DNA from: Olivibacter sp. XZL3
GTDB lineage: Bacteria; Bacteroidota; Bacteroidia; Sphingobacteriales; Sphingobacteriaceae
Assembly (NCBI RefSeq): GCF_004368405.1
Contig: NZ_SBJH01000042.1
Coordinates: 124,001 to 188,000, forward strand
Reading direction: 5' to 3'
Length of the DNA: 64,000 nucleotides
The position numbers and the translations under genes are program-made. The notes beneath the pieces are model-generated. The model was not told the DNA's origin. It did no database searches and saw only the letters and a program-made list of their open reading frames with translations. Below, piece after piece: positions 1 through 7,705 of this stretch. How positions within the stretch are numbered: the first letter of the stretch is position 1; the number at the start of each line of letters is the position of its first letter.

Positions 1-115
1 TAAGCGCAGAAATTCAACGGCAACTCTAGGAAAGGCACCTTCTGTTTCAAAGCATTCTGAGCAGAAAATGATATCCGAACTCGAGTTAATACACGAGGAT
101 TACTATCTTAGCCGA

Positions 116-418
116 ATGATTTTATTTAATATTACGCACATTATTTCTGACCAAAAAGCCGCAGCGTATACCGAATGGCTTAAGGCCGAATATATTCCTT
201 TGGTGAAGGAGCAGTCGCCATTTCGTGAAATAAGACTACTGAAGATTGTCGACTCTCCGAATGAAGGGCAGTCCTTAAGCCTGCAATTGTTCACAAATAA
301 CCAGGATGATATACTAAAATTCAAAGAATCCCTGTTTAATATTTTACAGAAGAAGATGCAGGAAGACTTTTACGGACACCTTTTTCTGTTCGATACTGTT
401 ATGGAATATATCGATTAA
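116..418 (+). CDS. DUF4286 family protein
   Basis: Small cytoplasmic protein of about 100 residues resembling the Bacteroidota DUF4286 family, whose function is not established. I chose the ATG at 116 rather than the upstream in-frame ATG at 68 because family-like sequence begins at MILFNITHII and the 16 residues before it look like translated leader. A near-consensus -7 box (TATCTTAG, 104-111) sits 4 nt before the ATG, which supports this start. No signal peptide or membrane segment is visible. The gene precedes rfbC on the same strand but has no obvious functional link with it. Confidence 0.7.
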   Translation: MILFNITHIISDQKAAAYTEWLKAEYIPLVKEQSPFREIRLLKIVDSPNEGQSLSLQLFTNNQDDILKFKESLFNILQKKMQEDFYGHLFLFDTVMEYID

Positions 419-455
419 GGTAAACAAACACGATTAGGTTACACACTATATTTAT

Positions 456-1004
456 ATGAATTTTATAAAGACACCGATAGAAGGGCTGATGATTATTGAA
501 CCAAAGATTTGGAAAGACAACAGGGGAGCCTTTTTTGAAACTTATAATGAGCAATTATTTAAGGATAATGGCATCGATGAGCAATTCGTTCAAGACAATC
601 AGTCAATATCCTGTAAAGGAGCCCTCCGCGGGCTGCATGCCCAAGCCGGCCCCCATGCGCAGGGAAAGCTTGTCCGTGTTATCAAGGGAAGCGTTATTGA
701 CATTGCGGTAGACATCCGAAAAAAGTCGCCAACATTCGGCCAAAGCTTCCACATAGAGCTCAGTGAAGCCAATGCAAAAATGGTTTGGATTCCGGTTGGC
801 TTTTTACATGGCTTTGTTTCACTGGAAGAGGATACAATCTTCTGTTACAAAGTGACGGGGAAATACGATAAGGAAAATGAAATCGGCGTTCGTTATAACG
901 ACCCGGCCTTCAATATCCAATGGCCATTACCTCAAGATGAATTGGTATTGTCTGAAAAAGACTTGCAGTTACCTCTGCTTGCCGATATTGACAACCCTTT
1001 TTAA
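456..1004 (+). CDS. rfbC: dTDP-4-dehydrorhamnose 3,5-epimerase
   Basis: Full-length 182-residue RmlC-type cupin that epimerises C3 and C5 of dTDP-4-keto-6-deoxyglucose during dTDP-L-rhamnose synthesis for cell-surface glycans. Visible family features are the N-terminal GLMIIEPKIW-DNRGAFFETYN block, the RGLHAQ motif carrying the catalytic His, the substrate-binding stretch GKLVRVIKGSVIDIAVDIR, and the C-terminal YNDPAFNIQWP motif. The other rml genes are not in this window. A TATATTTA sequence one base from the ATG resembles a -7 box with one mismatch. The gene ends convergently with the OmpA-type lipoprotein. Confidence 0.95.
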   Translation: MNFIKTPIEGLMIIEPKIWKDNRGAFFETYNEQLFKDNGIDEQFVQDNQSISCKGALRGLHAQAGPHAQGKLVRVIKGSVIDIAVDIRKKSPTFGQSFHIELSEANAKMVWIPVGFLHGFVSLEEDTIFCYKVTGKYDKENEIGVRYNDPAFNIQWPLPQDELVLSEKDLQLPLLADIDNPF

Positions 1005-1023
1005 GTAGTAATTATAACCGGCG

Positions 1024-1074
1024 AGAAGCGGTCGGCTGTGCATTTTGTCAAGACAAATATTGTCAACCGCTTCT
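1024..1074. terminator. bidirectional hairpin between convergent genes
   Basis: Nine-base inverted arms AGAAGCGGT (1024-1032) and ACCGCTTCT (1066-1074) enclose a second small hairpin, TTTGTC/GACAAA (1044-1049/1052-1057). It fills the gap between convergent rfbC and the OmpA-type lipoprotein, as expected of a shared terminator, although the flanking T tract is imperfect. Confidence 0.55.
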
Positions 1075-1884
1075 TTACTTTATTAAGTCGTAAAGTTCAT
1101 CTAATTTGGGTGACAGGACGATCTCTATTCTTCTATTCGCGCTCCTAGCTTCTGTGGTGCTGCTTGTGTCTACCGGCGTAAACTCGCCCTTTCCCGTTGC
1201 AATCAATCTTCTGGGATCAATACCTTCCTCTTCTGTCAAATACCTTACGACAGAGGTTGACCGCAAAACACTCAGATCCCAGTTGTCTTTTATCTGACCT
1301 AAACGTCTTACTTTTTGATCATCGGTATGACCTTCAACGGCTATGTTAATTTCAGGCTGCGTATCTAAAACTTTGGCCAACTCGGCAAGCGCTTGTTTTC
1401 CGTGTTGATCAATCACAATGCTACCTGAAGGAAACAGCAACTTATCTGCAAGTAACACATACACTTTCCCTTCCCGCATTTCTACTGTTAATCCGCTTTC
1501 GCGAAAGCCGAGTAATGCGCGTTGTAATTTATCTTTCAATAGGTTACCCGCTTCTTCACGTTTACGTAGCACGTCTTCGACTTCTTTTAAACGTTCTTCG
1601 CGTTCTGCTAAGTTGGCCGCCAATTTTTTAACCTCGCCCGAACTCGAACTCAAGCTTTTTTCCAAGGAAGCCAATTTCCTTCCTAAAGAGGCCGTATCAG
1701 CTTGTAGTTTAGCAAGCTCATCTTCCAAATTATCAATCTTTATCTGAGCTGCTCTCCAGCCCTGATTCAAGGAATCCTGTACATTCAGCATAGATTGATA
1801 AGCCTTAGGAGACATCACTTTACACCCGCTAAACAGCATACCCGCGAAGATAAATAAGCTAAAACCTTTATTAAGAAATGACAT
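1075..1884 (-). CDS. OmpA-family peptidoglycan-binding lipoprotein
   Basis: Predicted outer-membrane lipoprotein of 269 residues. From the chosen ATG at 1884 it begins MSFLNKGF with a lipobox ending FSGC, then a long Glu/Lys-rich coiled coil (about residues 35-110) and a C-terminal OmpA-like domain with the VEGHTDD motif and the typical RSANRRIEIVL ending. This architecture tethers the outer membrane to peptidoglycan. An upstream in-frame ATG at 1923 would overlap the preceding gene and bury the signal peptide, so I prefer 1884. It is the last gene of the respiratory operon. Its role there is unclear and it may simply be co-transcribed. Confidence 0.85.
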   Translation of the reverse strand: MSFLNKGFSLFIFAGMLFSGCKVMSPKAYQSMLNVQDSLNQGWRAAQIKIDNLEDELAKLQADTASLGRKLASLEKSLSSSSGEVKKLAANLAEREERLKEVEDVLRKREEAGNLLKDKLQRALLGFRESGLTVEMREGKVYVLLADKLLFPSGSIVIDQHGKQALAELAKVLDTQPEINIAVEGHTDDQKVRRLGQIKDNWDLSVLRSTSVVRYLTEEEGIDPRRLIATGKGEFTPVDTSSTTEARSANRRIEIVLSPKLDELYDLIK

Positions 1885-1906
1885 ACTATGTAAATAAGTG
1901 ATAAAT

Positions 1907-2302
1907 CTAGCGCTCATCGTCAAACTGATATTTCGGATTGTACTTAATCTTGGGTGTGAGAAAATACAACAGAATTAACCGTGAATACCGGTAATTAAAA
2001 GGTGCCAAAAGTAATATAGCGAACAGCAACACAACCGAATAGAACCAAGGAGACTCACTTTTGCTGAGCATATAGCTGGTCAATCCAATCGTGATGATTT
2101 CCAGAACAGCCATGGCATAACTCACATACATCGCTGCATAGAAATAGCCAGGTTCTATTTCAAACTCTAAACCACAATACGGGCAGATATCGTTTGTTCG
2201 TTGCTTCCTAAAACCATATGTCCCACCAACGAACATCTTTCCGGTTCTGCATTGCGGACATCGGGCTTCCACCAAGGCACGAATCTTACTTCTACCGGCC
2301 AT
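1907..2302 (-). CDS. DUF983 zinc-ribbon membrane protein
   Basis: Membrane protein of 131 residues with an N-terminal zinc ribbon (CPQC near residue 15 and CPYC near residue 40), followed by two hydrophobic segments. This matches DUF983, a family often encoded beside cytochrome oxidase genes and proposed to help oxidase assembly; the precise activity is unknown. It lies between the small CxxC protein and the OmpA-type lipoprotein, on the same strand as the whole cox operon. No part appears truncated. Confidence 0.85.
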   Translation of the reverse strand: MAGRSKIRALVEARCPQCRTGKMFVGGTYGFRKQRTNDICPYCGLEFEIEPGYFYAAMYVSYAMAVLEIITIGLTSYMLSKSESPWFYSVVLLFAILLLAPFNYRYSRLILLYFLTPKIKYNPKYQFDDER

Positions 2303-2314
2303 GCCTTTAAAACC

Positions 2315-2593
2315 TTAGTTGAGATTGGCAGGATCATGCTTAAAGCCTACTTCGCCCTGCTTTCTCCGATACTTTTTATACCAAAGATAGCCTACTGCTC
2401 CAATCGCCAAATAGGGCATCGCTAATAAAAATAAAATGCCTTTATTTAATCCTTTACCTTGGCTATTTCCGTCTTTGACAGACTGTTCGGCATTCAATGT
2501 GCACATCGCGCACTGACTATACGCCGGATTCGTATTGACCGTCGAGACAGTCAACACGAACATCAGTCCGATTATCATGAGCATCTTCTTCAT
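2315..2593 (-). CDS. small secreted or membrane CxxC protein in cox operon
   Basis: Unrecognised 92-residue protein. It has a cleavable-looking signal peptide (MKKMLMIIGLMFVL...AYSQ), immediately followed by CAMC, then a transmembrane helix (FLLAMPYLAIGAVGYLWY) and a basic tail KKYRRK. The predicted topology puts the CAMC pair on the periplasmic side, so it could bind a metal or exchange disulfides. Its place in the oxidase operon next to a SCO-like protein suggests a role in oxidase biogenesis; that is inference from context only. Confidence 0.7.
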   Translation of the reverse strand: MKKMLMIIGLMFVLTVSTVNTNPAYSQCAMCTLNAEQSVKDGNSQGKGLNKGILFLLAMPYLAIGAVGYLWYKKYRRKQGEVGFKHDPANLN

Positions 2594-2679
2594 CTCTAAA
2601 TAATATTAATCCACCCTTTGACCCCCATCTGTTAGGTAGCCACTAGGTTACTATACAGGCTACTTGCCATTGTAAAGAA

Positions 2680-2713
2680 CAAATTTAGCTATTAAAAATT
2701 GCTTTACCTACAA
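2680..2713 (-). promoter_or_regulatory. possible internal promoter for the 92-aa gene
   Basis: On the minus strand TAAATTTG (2680-2687) matches the Bacteroidota -7 box, with a TTG (2711-2713) 23 nt upstream. It lies in the 143-bp gap after DUF420, the widest gap within the operon, and could start a separate transcript for the last three genes. Confidence 0.35.
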
Positions 2714-2736
2714 AAACAGCCTGGATCTATCTTCAA

Positions 2737-3261
2737 CTAGTTGTAGTACGGCGCCATCATCAAATATACGATTACGCCTGTAGTAGTTACGTATAGCCAG
2801 ATGGGATAGCTCCACCGCACTAGCCTGCGATGTTTTTCAACCTGCATTTTCATACCCCGGTAAAAACTGAACAGCACCAAAGGAAGTACGATTGCAGATA
2901 ATACAATATGGGTTATCAGTATGAAGAAATAGATTGGGCGAATGATCCCTTGTCCGCCAAACTTAGTTTCATTTCCAGTAGAATGATAAATAATATATAA
3001 CACTAAAAACAGGGAAGAAAGTATAAAGGTTATTATATTTAATCGCTTATGCATCCCTATATTACCCTTTCTTATGTAAAGAAAAGAGACGATTAACAAA
3101 ATGGTACAAGTAGCATTTATAACGGCATTCATCATAGGCAAGTAGAAAACCCATTCGGGTACGACTCGCCATGCAATCAGTCCACTTTGCAACAGCGCCA
3201 CCACTACAAAAACGAAAACAGAAACACCCCAAACCAATCGAAAAATAGCCTTATCGCTCAT
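2737..3261 (-). CDS. DUF420 family membrane protein (oxidase assembly, CtaM-like)
   Basis: Integral membrane protein of 174 residues with about five hydrophobic helices, and with histidines near the membrane faces (IGMHKRLN, IYHSTGNE, ILITHIVLSA). These features match DUF420, whose Gram-positive relative CtaM is needed for aa3 oxidase maturation. Its start overlaps the stop of the SCO-like gene by one base, suggesting translational coupling. I infer a role in heme-copper oxidase assembly from family and context. Confidence 0.85.
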   Translation of the reverse strand: MSDKAIFRLVWGVSVFVFVVVALLQSGLIAWRVVPEWVFYLPMMNAVINATCTILLIVSFLYIRKGNIGMHKRLNIITFILSSLFLVLYIIYHSTGNETKFGGQGIIRPIYFFILITHIVLSAIVLPLVLFSFYRGMKMQVEKHRRLVRWSYPIWLYVTTTGVIVYLMMAPYYN

Positions 3262-3971
3262 TATTGTCTTATACTTATATTTCTAAACTCTTCTGTTAAT
3301 AACAACTTTATCTCATCAATAAGCTTATCCATATCCGCTTTGATCAAGGCATCGTAATACCCGCGTATTCTACGTTTAGAATCCAATAGTACAATAGCGG
3401 AACTATGTGTAACGGGGAGCCCCGTCTTCGGATCATAGACCACATCCAGCATAAACTTCTGTTGTGCTAAGGAGCTAATTTCCGCCTGGTTATTGCCTCT
3501 TAATAGGTACCACTGCTTATATACGCCCCATTTTCGCCTGTAATCCTTTAGTTGATTCGCTGTATCTCTTACCGGATCAATATCGATGGAATACAGCTTC
3601 ACCATTGCATTCTTCTGAAAGCGCTCCGCTATTCTTTGCATAGCGCCATTAATCGGTTCGGCCAGCGATTCGTTTTCCAAAAAAAAGAAACTGACAACCG
3701 CTATACTGCTATCAGGCCCGAAAACGAGCTGCTTCCCTTCACTGTCCGACATGGTGAATTCACCCGCCGTGTGGTAGAGCGTATCGGGAATCTGCTTTCC
3801 GCGTTTGCTGTGAAACGTCCCTGTTAACTTCTTTTCACCGTAAAAGGGAAGCGATTTATACCGATTCTCGCCCTTCTCCTGAAGCAGATAATAACAAAAT
3901 CCTGGCAAGGCCAATATGGTTACCAGGATTGCAATTTTCTTTATTGAAAAAGAACTTGTTTGCTCTTTCAT
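3261..3971 (-). CDS. SCO1/SenC-family protein lacking the CxxxC copper site
   Basis: Membrane-anchored thioredoxin-fold protein of 236 residues in the position normally held by the CuA metallochaperone. SCO landmarks are present: IPDTLYHTAGEFTM, the FFF strand at 95-97, SIDIDPVRDT near 128-137, HSSAIVLLD with His189, and RIRGYYDA. The segment that should read FFFTxCPxxCP instead reads FFFLENESLAEP, with Asn100 and Ala104 replacing both copper-binding cysteines. The frame is intact and the rest of the domain is well preserved, so this is not simple decay. It probably cannot donate copper in the usual way. Confidence 0.85.
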   Translation of the reverse strand: MKEQTSSFSIKKIAILVTILALPGFCYYLLQEKGENRYKSLPFYGEKKLTGTFHSKRGKQIPDTLYHTAGEFTMSDSEGKQLVFGPDSSIAVVSFFFLENESLAEPINGAMQRIAERFQKNAMVKLYSIDIDPVRDTANQLKDYRRKWGVYKQWYLLRGNNQAEISSLAQQKFMLDVVYDPKTGLPVTHSSAIVLLDSKRRIRGYYDALIKADMDKLIDEIKLLLTEEFRNISIRQ

Positions 3972-4021
3972 TCTACATATATACCACTCAATCTATCCTA
4001 TCGAAAGACGCCAAAAAAGCG

Positions 4022-4384
4022 TTAACCAAAGACATGGTTCAGATGTATGCCTAGATAGCTTCCTTCAGTTAATAGCAGAATGATGAAATAAATAATAAAG
4101 ACGAACACAATCAGTGTCGAAACAATAAAGCCCATCTTTTCAAACTTCAAGTGCATAAAATACGCCACAATGTAGTAGGCTTTTACGAGTGTAAGCACTA
4201 TATATATGAAATTAACTAACGGTCCTTTTTCAAGAGGCCCGTGATAAACCAAAGCCAATGCAATAAAGAACTCTAAACAAGTGATCGCTAATAAGTAGAA
4301 GAAGACCTTCCAGATTAGCTTTTTAGACATATCGGCATGATGCTCCTCATGCGCGTGTTCAATATGTGAATTATGTTCGCTCAT
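4022..4384 (-). CDS. cytochrome c oxidase subunit IV-like protein
   Basis: Protein of 120 residues with three transmembrane helices, matching the prokaryotic oxidase subunit IV (CyoD/CtaF-like) family. I set the start at the ATG at 4384, giving a His-rich N-terminus (MSEHNSHIEHAHEEHH). The longer reading frame from 4444 overlaps the subunit III gene and adds a hydrophobic stretch with no family equivalent. It lies directly after two subunit III-like genes, the normal order, and is probably a structural or assembly subunit of the oxidase encoded upstream. Confidence 0.85.
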   Translation of the reverse strand: MSEHNSHIEHAHEEHHADMSKKLIWKVFFYLLAITCLEFFIALALVYHGPLEKGPLVNFIYIVLTLVKAYYIVAYFMHLKFEKMGFIVSTLIVFVFIIYFIILLLTEGSYLGIHLNHVFG

Positions 4385-4407
4385 TTGTATATCGTCAAAG
4401 ATAAAAA

Positions 4408-5097
4408 TTAAACCAAATAGAAAAAGGTGAATACGAATACCCAAACCAAGTCAACGAAGTGCCAATATAGCCCAACTTTCTCAATCATTAAGTACGTGCC
4501 TCTTTTCTCGAACACGTTTGCCATGGTCATGAAAAGAATGATAATGTTAATGATTACTCCTGTGGTAACGTGGAATCCGTGAAAGCCGGTAATCGTAAAA
4601 AACAGATTGGCAAATTGTTGTGCTCCAAGTTTATCGATCCCTTCGTAATGTGTTGGTATGGTTCCCCACCAATATCCTTCATGATGTAAGTGAGACCACT
4701 CTAAAGCCTGACAGCCCAAAAACATCAAACCGCCAATAATGGTAGCAACCATCCATCCCACCACCTCTTTTTTCGAATTGCGGTGCCCTGCTTCAACTGC
4801 CAATACCATTGTAACGGAACTCATGATAAGTATAAAGGTCATGATGCCTACAAACACCAAAGGGTAACCGTGATCAGCAATTCCGGGAATGGACTGAAAA
4901 ACATCATCTGGATTAGGCCATGTTACTTGGGCAAAACGCTGTGCACCATAATAAATCAAAAAGGCGGAGAATGTAAAGGCATCTGACACTAGAAAAAACC
5001 ACATCATAATTTTGCCATACTCCATGGCAAAAGGAGATCTACCACCATTCCATGGTCCAGATTTCACTTGATCTAATTGCGATACAGTAGTACTCAT
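4408..5097 (-). CDS. cytochrome c oxidase subunit III (heme-copper oxidase subunit III)
   Basis: Integral membrane protein of 229 residues with the subunit III fold. Visible motifs are the helix FFLVSDAFTFSAFLIYYG, the EWSHLHHEGYWWG stretch, FFTITGFHGFHVTTG, and the terminal EKVGLYWHFVDLVWVFVFTFFYL. Subunit III stabilises the oxidase and helps deliver oxygen. It is the second of two adjacent subunit III-type genes, a common arrangement in Bacteroidota, where the partner is more divergent. Complete at both ends. Confidence 0.9.
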   Translation of the reverse strand: MSTTVSQLDQVKSGPWNGGRSPFAMEYGKIMMWFFLVSDAFTFSAFLIYYGAQRFAQVTWPNPDDVFQSIPGIADHGYPLVFVGIMTFILIMSSVTMVLAVEAGHRNSKKEVVGWMVATIIGGLMFLGCQALEWSHLHHEGYWWGTIPTHYEGIDKLGAQQFANLFFTITGFHGFHVTTGVIINIIILFMTMANVFEKRGTYLMIEKVGLYWHFVDLVWVFVFTFFYLV

Positions 5098-5107
5098 TTA
5101 ATTAGTT

Positions 5108-5695
5108 TTATTGATTCAAAAGTAAGAAAACATATATATAAATCCATAGAATATCCAGAAAATGCCAGAAAATAGTAGCAAGTTCCATTCTAAACCGATT
5201 CTTAATCAAAGGGTTTCCATTGCTTGCTTTAAAAAAAGCATTCAACAGTACAATGATACCCGCAAAAATATGGGCCTGATGTGCCCAAACAAACACGTAA
5301 ATAAAGGACTGTGAGGCATTGTTATTAATAAACATCACCCCGTTTCTGGCTAGTTCCATCCAAGCACTGTATTGCAGGAAAAAGAACAAGCCACCCAGCA
5401 AAATAGTGATCCCTAGCCAGAGCCGCTGTTTCGCTATATTGCCCACTTTCGATGCTGCATAAGCCAAATGCATACAGACGCTACTTAGCAAAATGCTAAC
5501 GGTACTGTATATAAACGTAGTAGGCAGCAATGTTTTCAAGCCTTTATCTTCTCCCCCTGCGGAATAAACAATAAATCCGCTAGACCAGGCCGCAAAGAGC
5601 ATGAATGACACTACTAAAAAAACATATAAAGAAAATTTCTTCGCCTTCAAAGACGTTAGATAATTATTATTATCTGCTCGTTGAACCATTATCAT
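5108..5695 (-). CDS. divergent subunit III-like protein of cytochrome c oxidase
   Basis: Membrane protein of 195 residues, related to the heme-copper oxidase subunit III family but shorter and less conserved than its neighbour. The C-terminal block RMELATIFWHFLDILWIYIYVFLLL corresponds to the subunit III signature, and FVWAHQAHIFAGIIVLLNAF supplies the penultimate helix with its conserved His. The start overlaps the ctaB stop by four bases (ATGA arrangement), so the two are probably translationally coupled. It may form one half of a split or duplicated subunit III. Confidence 0.85.
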   Translation of the reverse strand: MIMVQRADNNNYLTSLKAKKFSLYVFLVVSFMLFAAWSSGFIVYSAGGEDKGLKTLLPTTFIYSTVSILLSSVCMHLAYAASKVGNIAKQRLWLGITILLGGLFFFLQYSAWMELARNGVMFINNNASQSFIYVFVWAHQAHIFAGIIVLLNAFFKASNGNPLIKNRFRMELATIFWHFLDILWIYIYVFLLLNQ

Positions 5696-6570
5696 ATCTT
5701 AATAAAATCAAACAACAACACTAATTGCATCAACGGCAATATGAAAAAAGAAGTAAACATCACTTTCTTTGCTGAAGCCAAATCTTTCTTCAAAAACAGC
5801 TGCAATGCAAAATAAGTAAATAACAATCCGCTCAAGAGCGACACTCCTGCCAATGTGTATCCTGCGAACCCGTACCAGGTAGGCAAGAGCGACACAGGAA
5901 TCACTAAAGCTGCGGATAAAAAGACCATAAAGGCGCTGATGCTATCCTTCTTCGTTGTTGGCAACAGCCGGAAACCCGCACGTTTATAATCCTCATCAAG
6001 CACCCAAGCGATACTCCAAAAGTGAGGAAACTGCCATACAAACTGAATACCGAATAATATCAACGGTATTTCGTCAATGAAGGGCTGCTTATACGCCGCA
6101 AAATAACCAATAAGCGGCGGTAATGCACCAGGGAAAGCGCCTACAAACACGGCAATTGGCGACTTTTGCTTCAGCGGTGTATAAAAGAAGGCATACAGTA
6201 AAATAGAGAATACCGATAACACCCCGGTCAGAAAGTTTAACCTGACCAATAACAAGGTGCCGACCAAGCCCATGAGTAAACTCAACACCAAGGCTTGTCC
6301 GGAAGTCATCCTACCTGCAGGCAATGGCCTATCCGCCGTCCTCTTCATCAGCTTGTCCAAGTCGCGCTCAATAATTTCGTTAAACCCGTTAGCCGAACCC
6401 GTCACCAACAATCCCCCAATAGTCAGAATTGCCCAATTAAGCCAATTTATATCTCCCTGAGCCCTACTTCCAACAAGAAAAGCAACTGATGCAGAAAAGA
6501 CGACTGTAAAAGAGAGTCGAACTTTTATTAATTGCTTTAAATCACTTATAAAATCCTTCACTTTAATCAA
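5692..6570 (-). CDS. ctaB: protoheme IX farnesyltransferase (heme O synthase)
   Basis: UbiA-superfamily membrane enzyme of 292 residues that farnesylates heme B to heme O for heme A synthesis. The first Asp-rich motif is NGFNEIIERDLDKLMKRTADRPLP, split here as NEIIERDLDKLM and RTADRPLP; the second is around VLDEDYKRAG. Roughly eight to nine hydrophobic helices are visible. The first codon appears to be TTG (6568-6570), placed one base after the ctaA stop, with GTG at 6561 as the alternative; no ATG exists nearby. It pairs with ctaA upstream. Confidence 0.93.
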   Translation of the reverse strand: MIKVKDFISDLKQLIKVRLSFTVVFSASVAFLVGSRAQGDINWLNWAILTIGGLLVTGSANGFNEIIERDLDKLMKRTADRPLPAGRMTSGQALVLSLLMGLVGTLLLVRLNFLTGVLSVFSILLYAFFYTPLKQKSPIAVFVGAFPGALPPLIGYFAAYKQPFIDEIPLILFGIQFVWQFPHFWSIAWVLDEDYKRAGFRLLPTTKKDSISAFMVFLSAALVIPVSLLPTWYGFAGYTLAGVSLLSGLLFTYFALQLFLKKDLASAKKVMFTSFFILPLMQLVLLFDFIKI

Positions 6571-6571
6571 T

Positions 6572-7633
6572 TTACTGACCTATATACTCGCTCGTCTTTC
6601 CCAGTAAGAGCATAAGATAGTATTGCGCACCGAATAACAGACTGGCTAGCATTAAATGCACCGTTTGCGCATAAGCCGGAACTCCGAGATAAGAGAGTAC
6701 GAAGCCTGTAGCAAGTTGTAAAATCACCAGTATAACGACTAGATTAACAATCTTGCTTTGTATACTTCTATGCGCGTACCGTGTACGCACCAAAAAGAAC
6801 ATCACCAAGCACAGGGCCAAAACACCAATGGCGATATCCCTGTGATAATTAAAATAATTACTCAGTTGGCCGATCCATTGAGCCCGATCCGAGGTCGAAG
6901 AAGCGATCACATCTATTTCCTCCCGAACGGTTGTACCCAACGTCACCTGAACTACGATCAGTAGCAGCACAACGAGTGCAAGCAATTTTGCAGACCTATT
7001 TCCCCTATTAATCAACAAGCTGCTATCTCTTAAAACCTTCGCCTGAAAATACGTATAAATACTTATTCCCAATATCACCAATGCCAATAGCATATGGACC
7101 GTAATTACCCAAGCTAGCAGGTTGGTAGATACAACAATAGAACCAAGCCATGCTTGCAGTAATACTACAAAAAGATTGAGTACACTAAAATAAAATATCC
7201 GCTTCTTACTCTTCAAGAATGCGAGCGAAAAGACCGCACATAGTAGAAGGAAAAGTCCGGTTATAGCACCAACCAACCTGTTGATATACTCCGTCCAGGT
7301 CTTCGCAGCGTTAAACTCCTCATGCTGAAGCACACTCTTATCGTTTCTCAATTCATCTGCCAGCTTACCGAAACCAAACAGGTCCAAGGTTTTTGCGAAA
7401 CGTTCGTTTTTCTTTGCCCGATTGTCAATGTACTTTTGCTCATACCCTTGAGGTAATTGAGACTCATCTGTGGGTGGCACATATTGGTCAAAGCATTTTG
7501 GCCAATCGGGACATCCCATTCCTGATCCGGTACTTCTCACGATCCCTCCGGCCAGGATAAGCAAAAAGAGTGAAAGAATAGTAATCTTATTGATTACTAC
7601 AAATCTCCTCTCGCCAGGTAAATAAACACTCAT
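6572..7633 (-). CDS. ctaA: heme A synthase (COX15/CtaA family)
   Basis: Membrane enzyme of 353 residues that oxidises the C8 methyl of heme O to give heme A. It shows the family start GGIVRSTGSGMGCPDWPKC, the EYINRLVGAITG motif with the Glu/Arg pair, a mid-protein HMLLALVILG helix, the second-half YFNYHRDIAIGVLAL and the terminal HLMLASLLFGAQYYLML. About eight transmembrane helices are predicted. It is followed at once by ctaB, completing the two-step heme A pathway inside the oxidase operon. A 72-bp gap separates it from the subunit I gene. Confidence 0.93.
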   Translation of the reverse strand: MSVYLPGERRFVVINKITILSLFLLILAGGIVRSTGSGMGCPDWPKCFDQYVPPTDESQLPQGYEQKYIDNRAKKNERFAKTLDLFGFGKLADELRNDKSVLQHEEFNAAKTWTEYINRLVGAITGLFLLLCAVFSLAFLKSKKRIFYFSVLNLFVVLLQAWLGSIVVSTNLLAWVITVHMLLALVILGISIYTYFQAKVLRDSSLLINRGNRSAKLLALVVLLLIVVQVTLGTTVREEIDVIASSTSDRAQWIGQLSNYFNYHRDIAIGVLALCLVMFFLVRTRYAHRSIQSKIVNLVVILVILQLATGFVLSYLGVPAYAQTVHLMLASLLFGAQYYLMLLLGKTSEYIGQ

Positions 7634-7705
7634 TTAGCATAAAAATGGGGCACCTGATTAGCTTTCAAAGCCTAGGCAGATACCCCAAGTACTTTATCGA
7701 ATCAA

